Shown one piece after another: positions 23,703 to 33,106 of a DNA stretch of 35,266 nucleotides (position 1 is its first letter; every line of letters starts with the position of its first letter). The notes under the pieces are model-generated. The model made no database searches, was not told where the DNA came from, and was given only the letters and a program-made list of their open reading frames with translations. The translations under genes and the position numbers were made by a program. Source of the stretch: Candidatus Giovannonibacteria bacterium RIFCSPLOWO2_02_FULL_45_28 (GTDB lineage: Bacteria > Patescibacteriota > Minisyncoccia > UBA11713 > 2-01-FULL-45-33); assembly GCA_001780725.1 (NCBI GenBank), contig MFIM01000029.1, positions 1 to 35,266 on the forward strand, read 5' to 3'.

Positions 23703-26700
23703 TTATTCCTCCTCCTTTGCCGCTTCCAGTTTTTTGAGATATTCCTTTCGATAGCCAGTGCCAGCGGGGATAAGACGGCCGATGATAACATTTTCTTTGA
23801 GGCCACGCAACCGGTCTTCTTTGCCTTCAATTGACGCGTTTGTAAGAACGCGCATCGTTTGCATAAAGGAAGCCGCTGAAAGGAAACTCTCCGTAGTCAG
23901 CGCAACATTGGTAATGCCCATCATAAGCTGTGCCGCTTTCGCCGGTTGGCCGCCTTCTTTTCTTGCACGCAAATTTTCTTCGCGTAATTTGGATTTTTCA
24001 ATTATTTCGCCCAAAGAAAGTTTTGTTGATCCGGAATCTTTTACCCGCACTCTGGAGAACATCTGCCTGACTATGGTTTCTATGTGCTTATCGTTGATCG
24101 ACGCGCCCTGGAAAGTATAAAGCTGCTGGACTTCCGAAATAATATAATTTTGAGCCACCTGTATTCCGGCGACAGATAAAAGCTCTTTGATGTCTGCGGC
24201 GCCTTCCGTTATTCTTGTGCCAGGCCGGACTGTTTCGCCGGCCGAAACCAAAATCGTTCTGCCGAAAGGAACTTTAAATTCGTTCTCTCCTGCCGGAGAG
24301 ATAATTTTGACAATTTTGTCTCGTCCGCCAGCTGTGCCCGCAGCATCCGGTGCGTCGGCAATCACCGAAACAGCGCCCGAAACGTTTGAAAGAATCGCCG
24401 AATTTTTCGGCATGCGCAACTCAAAAATTTCTTCAACCCGCGGGAGCCCCATTGTAATGTCCGCCGCTCCGGCGATCCCGCCGACGTGGAAAGTGCGCAT
24501 GGTTAGCTGTGTACCCGGCTCTCCAATTGCCTGCGCAGCCACAATGCCAACGGCTTCGCCGAGCTTTACCGGAGTGTTAGATCCGAGATCGTAGCCGTAG
24601 CAAAGCTGGCAAATTCCCCTTCTGGAGCGGCAGGTAATCGGCGAACGAATAATCACGCTCTCCGCGCCAGAGGAGGCGATTTTTTCCGCATCAGCAAGGG
24701 ATACCAAGTGGCCCTTTTTAAACAAAATTTTTCCGGCAAATTGCAAATCAACCGCCAAAACCCGCCCGAATACGCGGCCTGCAAAATTTTTCCCCAATCT
24801 TTCAAAATCTATTCTCCTGACCTCAAACCCCAGCTCATCTTTGCAATCCGGCTCAGAAATGATAATATCCTGCGAAACATCAACTAAGCGGCGGGTCAAA
24901 TATCCTGCAGCGGCGGTCTTAAGCGCCGTGTCGGCAGTTCCTTTCCTTGCAGCGTGGGTTGATATAAAGTATTCCAAAACTCCAAGGCCTTCTTTGTAGC
25001 TTGCGAGAATCGGCAATTCAATAATACGCCCGGCGGGATTTACCACCAAGCCTTTCATGGAAGCCAACTGGTTAATCTGCGCCCAATTGCCGCGCGCGCC
25101 GGATGAAACCATATAATGAATCGGTCCGAAAGGATTAAGAGTTGCGGGAGCCAATTCATCAACTTTTGTTTTAACATTAGTCCAAACTTCTATAATTTTT
25201 TCATAACGTTCCTTGTCGGTAAGTAGGCCCTGTTCATATTGGCTTTCAATAGTGCGGGCGCCCTCTTTGGCTTCTTTTATAAAAGCTTGTTTTTGTAACG
25301 GCACCTGAATATCATCCATCCCCCACGAAATTCCTGATTCGGTGGAATGTTTAAAACCGAGGCTTTTAATGCGGTCAAGAATTATTGGCGTTTCATCAGT
25401 GCCGTACCGCTGAATCATATTTGAAACGGCCTTTACTAAATCTTTCTTTTGTATTTCCTGATTTAAAAATGCGTAATCCCTCGGCAAAACGCTGTTAAAA
25501 ATAAGCCTGCCAACGGAAGTTTCCAGAATATCACCCGTACCCACGCCCCGACTCGGCGAGGCAGGTTGGTATTTGGGGGTTTTGGTTGTTTTAACAAAAA
25601 TTTTTGCGTGTATGTCAACAAAACCGTAATCGTAAGCTAAAATGGCTTCGTTTGGGCTGGAAAAATGCTTACCTTCGCCTTTGGCGCCGGGGCGGATGCG
25701 CGTAAGGTACGCAATGCCCATAACAATATCTTGAGTGGGAGTGACAACAGGCTCGGCGTTTCCCGGCTTTAAAAGATTTTTGACCGAAGCCATAATATCC
25801 CTCGCTTCCTTTTGAGCCTCATCGGTCAACGGCACGTGCACAGCCATCTGGTCTCCGTCAAAATCCGCGTTAAAAGCGACGCAAACCAGAGGATGAAGCT
25901 GGATGGCATTGCCCTCTATAAGAATCGGCTGGAAAGCCTGAATGCCGAGGCGGTGCAATGTCGGTGCGCGGTTTAAAAGAACATATTTATCTTTAATCAC
26001 TTCTTCCAAACTTTCCCAAACTTCCTGCTTCAGATCGTCAATAAGGCGCCCGGCGCCCTTAATAGTATGCGCGAGGTCGCGCGCCATTAAATCGCGTATG
26101 ACAAACGGACGGAAAAGTTCCAACGCCATATGCTTCGGCAACCCGCATTGGTGAAGCTTTAATTCCGGACCGACAACAATCACGGAACGCCCGGAATAAT
26201 CCACGCGCTTACCCAAAAGATTTTGCCTAAAACGGCCCTGCTTGCCTTTAAGCATATCGGCCAACGATCTTAAGGGGCGCTTTTGCGCCTGCGAAGTCGC
26301 TGCTGGGCCTTGAGTCCTCTTAATTGAATTGTCTAGTAGGGCGTCTATGGATTCCTGCAGCATTCTTTTTTCGTTGCGCACAATAACCTCCGGAGCCTTA
26401 ATCTCCAGAAGTTTTTTTAAGCGGTTATTTCTGTTGATTACGCGCCTGTACAAGTCGTTGATGTCAGAGGTTGCATGTCGCCCGCCTTCCAGCTGCACCA
26501 TCGGGCGCAAAGCCGGAGGTATTACAGGGATTGATGAAAGGAACATCCATTCCGGCCGCACTCCGGATCTGACCATAGACTCAATCAAGCGAAGCCTTCT
26601 CAAAATTCTTTTTTTCTGCAAAGGCGTTGCGGCTTCCAAATCGTTTTTCAGGCGCGAGACCGTTGTATTCAAATTTATTTCCGAACAAATTTTACGCAAA

Positions 26701-27350
26701 GCCTCGGCGCCTATTCCGGCTTCAAACATATGCGCGTACTTAAGGCTGAAACGGTGATATTCCACTTCCGCCAATACTTTGTGCTCCTCTATACCTTTAA
26801 TTTCAGAGACTGCGGTATCGTACGCCGCCTTCAACGCTTCCTTATCCGCCGTACTCGCGGTCTTGGTTTTTGATTTAAACTCTTTACCTACGGCATCCAA
26901 AAGTTCGCGCCTCGCTTTTTCATCAACGCGAGTAATTACGTAGCCGCCGAAATAAATCACCCGTTCCAAATCCGGCACCGACATGTCCAAAATAAGGCCT
27001 ACGCGCGAAGGTACGCCTCTTAAAAACCAAATATGCGAAACCGGAGAGGCAAGCTCAATATGCCCCATGCGCTCTCTCCGGACAATGGAACGCGTAACCT
27101 CCACTCCACATTTGTCGCAAATGATGCCTTTGTATCTGACGCGCTTGTATTTTCCGCAATAACATTCAAAATCTTTTTCCGGTCCGAAAATGCGCTCATC
27201 AAAAAGGCCGTCTTTTTCAGGGCGCTGCGTGCGATAATTGATAGTTTCCGGCTTGGTGACTTCTCCCCTTGACCAGCTCAAAATCTTCTCCGGCGAAGCG
27301 AGGCGTATAGCCAACGATTTAAAATCTGTTATTTTTTGCGTTGTTTCCAT
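23703..27350 (-). CDS. rpoC: DNA-directed RNA polymerase subunit beta'
   Basis: '[15 protein letters not shown]', 'CDKCGVEVT', '[28 protein letters not shown]'. Confidence 0.98.
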   Translation of the reverse strand: METTQKITDFKSLAIRLASPEKILSWSRGEVTKPETINYRTQRPEKDGLFDERIFGPEKDFECYCGKYKRVRYKGIICDKCGVEVTRSIVRRERMGHIELASPVSHIWFLRGVPSRVGLILDMSVPDLERVIYFGGYVITRVDEKARRELLDAVGKEFKSKTKTASTADKEALKAAYDTAVSEIKGIEEHKVLAEVEYHRFSLKYAHMFEAGIGAEALRKICSEINLNTTVSRLKNDLEAATPLQKKRILRRLRLIESMVRSGVRPEWMFLSSIPVIPPALRPMVQLEGGRHATSDINDLYRRVINRNNRLKKLLEIKAPEVIVRNEKRMLQESIDALLDNSIKRTQGPAATSQAQKRPLRSLADMLKGKQGRFRQNLLGKRVDYSGRSVIVVGPELKLHQCGLPKHMALELFRPFVIRDLMARDLAHTIKGAGRLIDDLKQEVWESLEEVIKDKYVLLNRAPTLHRLGIQAFQPILIEGNAIQLHPLVCVAFNADFDGDQMAVHVPLTDEAQKEARDIMASVKNLLKPGNAEPVVTPTQDIVMGIAYLTRIRPGAKGEGKHFSSPNEAILAYDYGFVDIHAKIFVKTTKTPKYQPASPSRGVGTGDILETSVGRLIFNSVLPRDYAFLNQEIQKKDLVKAVSNMIQRYGTDETPIILDRIKSLGFKHSTESGISWGMDDIQVPLQKQAFIKEAKEGARTIESQYEQGLLTDKERYEKIIEVWTNVKTKVDELAPATLNPFGPIHYMVSSGARGNWAQINQLASMKGLVVNPAGRIIELPILASYKEGLGVLEYFISTHAARKGTADTALKTAAAGYLTRRLVDVSQDIIISEPDCKDELGFEVRRIDFERLGKNFAGRVFGRVLAVDLQFAGKILFKKGHLVSLADAEKIASSGAESVIIRSPITCRSRRGICQLCYGYDLGSNTPVKLGEAVGIVAAQAIGEPGTQLTMRTFHVGGIAGAADITMGLPRVEEIFELRMPKNSAILSNVSGAVSVIADAPDAAGTAGGRDKIVKIISPAGENEFKVPFGRTILVSAGETVRPGTRITEGAADIKELLSVAGIQVAQNYIISEVQQLYTFQGASINDKHIETIVRQMFSRVRVKDSGSTKLSLGEIIEKSKLREENLRARKEGGQPAKAAQLMMGITNVALTTESFLSAASFMQTMRVLTNASIEGKEDRLRGLKENVIIGRLIPAGTGYRKEYLKKLEAAKEEE
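25544..25565. repeat. Element CGCCCCGACTCGGCGAGGCAGG inside rpoC
   Basis: Shares GACTCGGCGAGGC with the rnj repeats; encodes PASPSRG. Confidence 0.6.
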
Positions 27351-27362
27351 AAATGTTAAATA

Positions 27363-30300
27363 TTATTCTGCCTCAATAAATTCTTCAAAGCGTTCTTTTT
27401 TAATCTTGCCTCTTTCTTTCTCTTTTTCTTCTTCAAGATCCTCTTCTGCGCTCACAACGCCTCGGAGATCAACGTCAAGGGCCAAACCCTTCAGTTCATT
27501 AACCAAAACATGGAACGATGCTGGAATATTCGGGGTCTTAAAAGGCTCGCCGCGCACAATCGCATCGTACGCAGCCGCGCGGCCCAAAACGTCGTCTGAT
27601 TTGATTGTAAGCATCTCCTGCAAAGTGTGCGCGGCGCCGTATCCTTCCAAAGCCCAAACTTCCATTTCTCCGAAACGCTGTCCGCCGCCCTGCGCTTTTC
27701 CTCCGAGAGGCTGTTGAGTAATCAAAGAATAGGGGCCGATTGAGCGCATGTGAATTTTATCTTCAACCATGTGCGAAAGCTTCATCATATAAACCATTCC
27801 GACGGTAACTTTCTGGTCAAACCCCTTTCCTGTGCGTCCATCAAAAAGCTGAACCTTGCCGTCTTCGGGAAGCCCGGCCCTTCTTAATTCTTCTTTAATT
27901 TCTGTTTCTGTAGCCCCTAAAAGCGCCGGTGTTACAGCCATGTATCCAAGTTTAGACGCGGCCCAGCCGAGATGCGTTTCCAAAATCTGGCCGATGTTCA
28001 TTCTTGAAGCGACGCCGAGAGGATTTAAAATGATATCCACCGGAGTTCCGTCGTCAAGGTATGGCATATCTTCTTCCGGCAAAATGCGCGAAACAACTCC
28101 CTTGTTGCCGTGCCTGCCTGCCAATTTGTCGCCGGAAGAAATTTTCCGCATCTCGGCAACCTCAACGCGAATTTGCTTTATAACCCCGGTTTCCAATTTG
28201 TCCCCTTTCTCGCGAGAAAAAATCTTTATGCCAACAACGCGCCCATGCCGCCCGTGCGGCATTCTAAAAGATGTGTCTTTCACATCTCTAGCCTTCTCTC
28301 CAAAAATCGCGCGGAGCAATCTTTCCTCCGGAGTCAAGTCTGATTCGCCTTTTGGCGATATTTTACCAACTAAAATATCGCCCGCCCTTACCTCCGCGCC
28401 TACGCGCACAATGCCGTCTTCATCTAAATCTTTCAGCTTCTCCTCTCCTACATTTGGGATGTCATGAGTAGTAATCTCCGGCCCCAATTTGGTATCCCGC
28501 ACGTCAACAGAATAATCTTCCATAAGTATGGATGTAAAAGCGTCGTTTTGAACCAAACGCTTGGAAAGAATAATGGCGTCTTCAAAATTGGCTCCGCCCC
28601 ACGAAAGAAACGCGCACAACAAATTTTGCCCCAAAGCTAGATGTCCTTTTTGGGTAAGCGATGTATCCGCCAATAAATCTCCTTTTTTCACGCGGTCGCC
28701 GACATTCACCGACGGACGCTGATGAATCAGGGTGGATTGGTTAGAGCGGACAAAATTCACAAGTTCGTATTTTTTCTCGCCTTTGCCGGATTTTACAGTA
28801 ATAGATCCCGCGTCTACCTTAGAGACCGCGCCATCAATGTCGGACAACACAAGCCTGCCGGAATCGTGAGCCGCTTTTTCTTCCACGCCGGTAGCAACAA
28901 GCGGGGCCTGCGGTTTTATGCAAGGCACGGCCTGCCTCTGCATATTTGACCCCATCATTGCGCGACTGGAATCATCATGTTCCAAAAACGGAATAAGAGA
29001 CGTAGCAATAGAAAAAGCTTGCTGCGGAGAAACATCAATATAGTCTATTTCGGAACGTGGAATCAGTGTTGGCTGGCCCTCCGCGCGGCCCTCAACCTCC
29101 TCCACCAAAATATTGCCCGCACTGTCAAGAGCCACTCCCGCTTGCGCGATTTTGTGGCGGACCTCTTCAAACGCGGTCATATAATGAACCTCCTTTGTAG
29201 CCCTGCCTTTTTCCACTTTTCTGTAAGGAGTTTCCAAAATGCCGTATTCGTTTACGCGCGCGTATCCTGCCAAATAATTTATCAGGCCGATGTTCGGACC
29301 TTCCGGCGTCATAATCGGGCAAAGCCTGCCGTAATAAGAAGGGTGGACGTCTCTGACCTCAAAGCCGGACCTCTCTCTTGTAAGGCCCCCAGGCCCCAAA
29401 GCGGAAACACGCCGTTTGTGTTCAAGCTCGCCCAAAATGTTCGTTTGATCCATAAATTGGGAAAGCTGGTTGGTCATGAAAAATTCGGAAATTACTGCGG
29501 AAAACGGGCGCGCGTTCAAAAGCTGCGCCGGGGTCACGGTAGCCAAATCGGAAGTGGACATTCTGTCTTTAATCGTGCGCTCCATGCGCGCGAGTCCGAT
29601 GCGCAAGCGCTGCTGCAACATCTCGCCTATTGAGCGCACCCTTCTGTTGCCGAGGTTATCAATATCGTCCGGCTGCGCCTGCGGATTGTTGTTTAGAGAA
29701 ATTATTTCCGAAATGATGGCGATCAAATCTTCCTTGCTTAAAATACGAGGGGCTTTTTGTTTTATATTCGCGAGTGCTGGAAGGCGCTGGGCCAATTTAT
29801 ATCTTCCAACCTCTGATATGTCGTATCTTTCGGGTCCGAACATAAGCCGCACCAGCTCTCTGGCGTTTTCGGGAGTAGCCAGTTCTCCTTGCCGGATGCG
29901 CTTAAATATTTCTACGTAAGCGTCATCGGCTGTTTTTGTGGAATCTTTCTCCATGGTTTTTTTGATAAAAGAAATTTCTCCGTTATCAATTTTTTCAAAT
30001 GCGGATTTTATATCTTCGGCGTTTTCCAAGCCGAAAACCTTAAGAAGCGCGGTTGCCGCGATTTTTCTCTTGCGGTCAACTTTTACGTAGATCGCCCCAT
30101 CGGCTTCCGTTTCAAATTCCAGCCACGCGCCGCGCGAAGGAATAACTTTTGCGCCGAAGAGTTTCCTGCCGCGAAACATATTGGCGTTGAAATAAGCCCC
30201 CATGGAGCGCGCGAGCTGCGACACAATTACCCGCTCAACGCCGTTTATAAGAAACGTCCCGCGCGGAGTCATAAGCGGAATATCTGCAAGAAACACCTCC

Positions 30301-30623
30301 TGTTCTTTTTTCTCGCCAGTGCGCTTGTTTAAAAGCCTTAAGCGAATCCGCAACGAGGCATCGTAGGAAAGATTATTAATTCTTGCGCGCGTCTCATCAA
30401 ATTTCGGCTCGTCCAAAGAATAATCCAGAAACTCTAAAGCAAGCTCTTCACCTGTGTAATCCAAAACGGGCGAAAATTCGTCCAAAATCTCCTTAAGGCC
30501 GCGTTTTAAAAGCCAATCATAAGATTTGAGTTGCATTTCTGCCAGATCAGGCAAGTCTGTGAAAGCTTCTCTATATCGGGAGAAATATTTTTTGTTTATC
30601 ATAATTTCGTAAACCGAACGCAA
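27363..30623 (-). CDS. rpoB: DNA-directed RNA polymerase subunit beta (start may be a downstream ATG near 30602)
   Basis: 'YYGRLCPIMTPEGPNIGLINYLAGYARVNEYG', 'GRHGNKGVVSRILPEEDMPYL', 'GGKAQGGGQRFGEMEVWALEGYGA'. Confidence 0.98.
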   Translation of the reverse strand: MRSVYEIMINKKYFSRYREAFTDLPDLAEMQLKSYDWLLKRGLKEILDEFSPVLDYTGEELALEFLDYSLDEPKFDETRARINNLSYDASLRIRLRLLNKRTGEKKEQEVFLADIPLMTPRGTFLINGVERVIVSQLARSMGAYFNANMFRGRKLFGAKVIPSRGAWLEFETEADGAIYVKVDRKRKIAATALLKVFGLENAEDIKSAFEKIDNGEISFIKKTMEKDSTKTADDAYVEIFKRIRQGELATPENARELVRLMFGPERYDISEVGRYKLAQRLPALANIKQKAPRILSKEDLIAIISEIISLNNNPQAQPDDIDNLGNRRVRSIGEMLQQRLRIGLARMERTIKDRMSTSDLATVTPAQLLNARPFSAVISEFFMTNQLSQFMDQTNILGELEHKRRVSALGPGGLTRERSGFEVRDVHPSYYGRLCPIMTPEGPNIGLINYLAGYARVNEYGILETPYRKVEKGRATKEVHYMTAFEEVRHKIAQAGVALDSAGNILVEEVEGRAEGQPTLIPRSEIDYIDVSPQQAFSIATSLIPFLEHDDSSRAMMGSNMQRQAVPCIKPQAPLVATGVEEKAAHDSGRLVLSDIDGAVSKVDAGSITVKSGKGEKKYELVNFVRSNQSTLIHQRPSVNVGDRVKKGDLLADTSLTQKGHLALGQNLLCAFLSWGGANFEDAIILSKRLVQNDAFTSILMEDYSVDVRDTKLGPEITTHDIPNVGEEKLKDLDEDGIVRVGAEVRAGDILVGKISPKGESDLTPEERLLRAIFGEKARDVKDTSFRMPHGRHGRVVGIKIFSREKGDKLETGVIKQIRVEVAEMRKISSGDKLAGRHGNKGVVSRILPEEDMPYLDDGTPVDIILNPLGVASRMNIGQILETHLGWAASKLGYMAVTPALLGATETEIKEELRRAGLPEDGKVQLFDGRTGKGFDQKVTVGMVYMMKLSHMVEDKIHMRSIGPYSLITQQPLGGKAQGGGQRFGEMEVWALEGYGAAHTLQEMLTIKSDDVLGRAAAYDAIVRGEPFKTPNIPASFHVLVNELKGLALDVDLRGVVSAEEDLEEEKEKERGKIKKERFEEFIEAE

Positions 30624-30705
30624 AATAGCCCTTTTTCTAGCCTAAAATAAGGGCCTTTTTAAAAATATCTAGGTGCCGACTTTATTATGCAAAGCAATAG
30701 GGCTA

Positions 30706-30734
30706 ATTTTACCTGCCTATTAAAATACCGTCAA
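30706..30734 (-). promoter_or_regulatory. Predicted rpoBC promoter (TTGACG-17-TAAAAT)
   Basis: -35 at 30729-30734, -10 at 30706-30711. Confidence 0.55.
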
Positions 30735-30743
30735 TAGATCCCC

Positions 30744-30752
30744 TGTGGATAA
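30744..30752 (-). promoter_or_regulatory. Perfect DnaA-box-like 9-mer upstream of the rpoB promoter
   Basis: TTATCCACA on the minus strand, 9 nt upstream of the -35. Confidence 0.45.
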
Positions 30753-30819
30753 CCCCGCCGCTAGCGGGGCAGGCTCCTATTGACACGTTTTTGTATGTTA
30801 GCAAATAAACAAAAGGGTG

Positions 30820-31746
30820 TCAAGTCCGCCGCAAACTCCATTTATTCCAGCTCACCAAAAGGGCGCTAGCGATGAATATTGAAGAATATGTGCCGAAGAA
30901 AACGCCGATTAAAATGGCGAGAGCAAAAAGTTTGGTGGAGGCGCCGCCGAAAAAATAAAGCGCGAGCATAACAAGCATAACGGTTAAAGATGTGTTGATA
31001 GAGCGGCCAATGGTTTGCCGAAGGCTTGTCTCAACAACATTTTCCCAGCCCAAGGCCTGGCTAGAGCCAGCGCCTTTGGCGGAAAACTTCTTATTATTTT
31101 CCCTAATGCGGTCAAAAACCACGATCGTATCGTGCACCGAGAAACCTAAAATTGTAAGCAGCGCCGTTACAAAAAGCGTATCCACCGTTACCCCATAAAA
31201 ATGCCCGAGCGCCGCAAAAACTCCTGCCGGAATTGAAACGTCGTGAATCAAAGCCACAAGAGCAGCTGCGCCATACTTCCAAGACTGGACCGGCTTGGAC
31301 ACCTGTCTGAACGCAAAAGCGATGTAAAAAACAATCATAACCATAACCAATCCTATTGCGTAAATAGAATTGCGCTTAAGCTCCGCGCCTATGGTCGGCC
31401 CGATGGATGTAAATTGCTTTTCTTCAAGTTTGCCAAATTTACTAAGCTCGCCAAGCAAAGCCTGGTGCCGCGCCTCGTCTATGGAAGGAAGCCTCAAAAT
31501 CGCCCCACGCTCTCCAACCGGCTGAACAACAGCGTCCGGCAAACCAATGGACGCCAGCGTTTTAGCAATAGCATCAGATGAAGGCCGCTCTCCGCCAGCT
31601 GACGGAGCATACTCAACCTCCAGCAAAGATCCTCCGGTAAAATCAATCCCCAATCTCAATCCCCAAAGCGCCAGCGCCAAAAAACTGGCCGTCACCAGCG
31701 CCCCCGACACCCAATAACTAATTTTCCTCGCTCCGATTATGGTCAT
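30820..31746 (-). CDS. secF: Protein translocase subunit SecF
   Basis: 'LGIDFTGGSLLEVEY', 'TILGFSVHDTIVVFDRIREN', 'RSINTSLTVMLVMLALYFFGG'. Confidence 0.95.
   Translation of the reverse strand: MTIIGARKISYWVSGALVTASFLALALWGLRLGIDFTGGSLLEVEYAPSAGGERPSSDAIAKTLASIGLPDAVVQPVGERGAILRLPSIDEARHQALLGELSKFGKLEEKQFTSIGPTIGAELKRNSIYAIGLVMVMIVFYIAFAFRQVSKPVQSWKYGAAALVALIHDVSIPAGVFAALGHFYGVTVDTLFVTALLTILGFSVHDTIVVFDRIRENNKKFSAKGAGSSQALGWENVVETSLRQTIGRSINTSLTVMLVMLALYFFGGASTKLFALAILIGVFFGTYSSIFIASALLVSWNKWSLRRT
31056..31080. repeat. Tandem hairpin pair CTGGCT-AG-AGCCAG / CGCC-TTT-GGCG inside secF
   Basis: Two adjacent perfect inverted repeats; architecture matches 9932-9961 in pgm. Confidence 0.6.
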
Positions 31747-31991
31747 GATGAGTTTGAATAAAAATGTTCTTTTAATTCCGCTTCGGAAACGTAGCGCAAG
31801 ACTTGGCCATAAATTGCTCTTAAAGTGCCCCTATCCAATTCCTTGTGATTTGCAATAGTGAGCGTTTGTTTAAAGCCATCCAAAATCCTTTGGAGTTTTA
31901 CATGACTGCCGGTTTGCTTAACGACAGAAAAACCAAAATGTTGCAAAATTTTAATAACGTCCTCTCCAGAAAGGACTTTTAATTTAGGCAT
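31743..31991 (-). CDS. hicA: HicA-family toxin (mRNA interferase)
   Basis: 'LSGEDVIKILQHFGFSVVKQTGSHVKLQR…TLTIANHKELDRGTLRAIYGQ'. Confidence 0.88.
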   Translation of the reverse strand: MPKLKVLSGEDVIKILQHFGFSVVKQTGSHVKLQRILDGFKQTLTIANHKELDRGTLRAIYGQVLRYVSEAELKEHFYSNSS

Positions 31992-32208
31992 GAACTTCGG
32001 CCAATTCTAAATTGGCTAAAATGGAAGGCTTGGGAGCTAAATCATATGCTGATAAATCTTCGCCTTCCAAATGAAGTCCAACCGCCTCTTCTATATTTTT
32101 AGCTAGCTCATCTAAAGTTTTCCCTTGCGTGACAACTGGCAAATCAACACCCTGCGCTACGTAATATTTATCGCCTTTATAAATATGAAACTGTATAATC
32201 TTTTTCAT
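31984..32208 (-). CDS. hicB: HicB-family antitoxin
   Basis: 'FHIYKGDKYYVAQGVDLPVVTQGKTLDELAKNIEEAVGLHLEG'; overlaps hicA. Confidence 0.85.
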   Translation of the reverse strand: MKKIIQFHIYKGDKYYVAQGVDLPVVTQGKTLDELAKNIEEAVGLHLEGEDLSAYDLAPKPSILANLELAEVHA

Positions 32209-32244
32209 GTTGCCATTTTAGCATAATAACATAAAAACGCAACT

Positions 32245-32997
32245 TTAAATGTTGTTTAATTCTTCTTCTATTGCCGCTTTATTCGGCGGATTTAACTTCA
32301 AGGCCTCTTCGTAGTATTTGCGGGCGTTGGGCTTGTCTCCCTGATCTTTATAATAGGAAGCCAAAACGACTTTCAGATAATAATCGCTCTGATTTTTTTG
32401 GATTCCTTCCAGCAAAATAGGCACGGCTTGGCTTGATTTCTCCGTGTAAGAAAGCGCGTAAAGATCAAAAAGGTTTTTGTATCCGGGAATAAAATCAGGT
32501 TTTACTGAAATTGCCTGCTTAATATATTTTTCGGCTTTGGCAAAATCTTTTAAGTAAAAATGGTAAAGGTCGCCGAGATTGTTAAAAGCGACGTAATCCG
32601 CAGGACGGATAGCGGACGCATACTGCCAAGCCAAAGACGCGCCTTCGTAATCCTCCAAAAACTTTCTCAAAATTCCCAACTGCAGCCATCCCTGCAGATA
32701 ATTCGGCTCGCTTTTCAACTGGAGAGACAAATCTTTTAATTCTTTTGTTTTCGCGGCATCTCCTGCGGGTATTTTTCGGTCTAAAGCTTGATTGGCTAAT
32801 ATTTCGAGCTCACCTCCGCCCTCTTCAACACTCGGTGTTTGTGGCCCATCAACACCGACCTCCGCACTTGGCGGTGGCACCGCCAAGTTGCTTGCCTGCC
32901 GGACAGGCAGGTTCCGCCAAATGAAAAACCCAGCTGCGCCTGCCGCGATTAAAATTAAAATCAAAATTACCAAAGCAATTAAGTAAGTTTTTGGCAT
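32245..32997 (-). CDS. Membrane-anchored TPR-repeat protein
   Basis: N-terminal TM; 'ADYVAFNNLGDLYHFYLKDFAKAEKYIKQAISVKPDFIPGYKNL…KPNARKYYEEALKLNPPN'. Confidence 0.8.
   Translation of the reverse strand: MPKTYLIALVILILILIAAGAAGFFIWRNLPVRQASNLAVPPPSAEVGVDGPQTPSVEEGGGELEILANQALDRKIPAGDAAKTKELKDLSLQLKSEPNYLQGWLQLGILRKFLEDYEGASLAWQYASAIRPADYVAFNNLGDLYHFYLKDFAKAEKYIKQAISVKPDFIPGYKNLFDLYALSYTEKSSQAVPILLEGIQKNQSDYYLKVVLASYYKDQGDKPNARKYYEEALKLNPPNKAAIEEELNNI
32827..32858. repeat. Palindromic element AACACTCGGTGTT-N11-AACACCGA… inside the TPR gene
   Basis: Left arm identical to the ftsK copy, 11-nt loop, right arm partially eroded. Confidence 0.75.
32866..32888. repeat. REP palindrome ACTTGGCGGTGGCACCGCCAAGT inside the TPR gene
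   Basis: Identical to the RAYT-associated core; encodes NLAVPPPS. Confidence 0.92.
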
Positions 32998-33014
32998 AAC
33001 GACATAATACCAAA

Positions 33015-33045
33015 CCCCGCACCTTTTGCAACAAAAGGTGCGGGG
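33015..33045. repeat. Perfect inverted repeat CCCCGCACCTTTTG-CAA-CAAAAGGTGCGGGG
   Basis: 14-bp perfect arms, 3-nt loop. Confidence 0.85.
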
Positions 33046-33049
33046 TAAA

Positions 33050-33077
33050 CCAAAAACCCCCGCAAGGGGGTTTTTGG
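33050..33077. terminator. Bidirectional intrinsic terminator CCAAAAACCCCC-GCAA-GGGGGTTTTTGG
   Basis: 12-bp perfect stem with GCAA tetraloop and T-tract; downstream of the surface protein gene. Confidence 0.85.
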
Positions 33078-33106
33078 AATAACCTGCTAATTCACAAGCT
33101 TAGCGA

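Noticed and set aside
23654-23830. N-terminal extension of the RAYT ORF in the track ([15 protein letters not shown]…)
   Set aside because: It overlaps the rpoC 3' end in another frame and reads through the REP; homology begins at MKNPPFVNGEFYHIYNRG.
27238-30332. Many long plus-strand ORFs antisense to rpoB/rpoC (for example 28977-29633, 27856-28467)
   Set aside because: They mirror high-confidence core genes, have no family features, and are expected from codon usage on the opposite strand.
4918-30752. Two perfect DnaA boxes as evidence for a replication origin
   Set aside because: They are about 26 kb apart, not clustered, and no dnaA/dnaN or AT-rich unwinding region is seen.
30779-30784. 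TTGACA on the plus strand as a promoter
   Set aside because: No convincing -10 at proper spacing and only antisense sequence to secF downstream.
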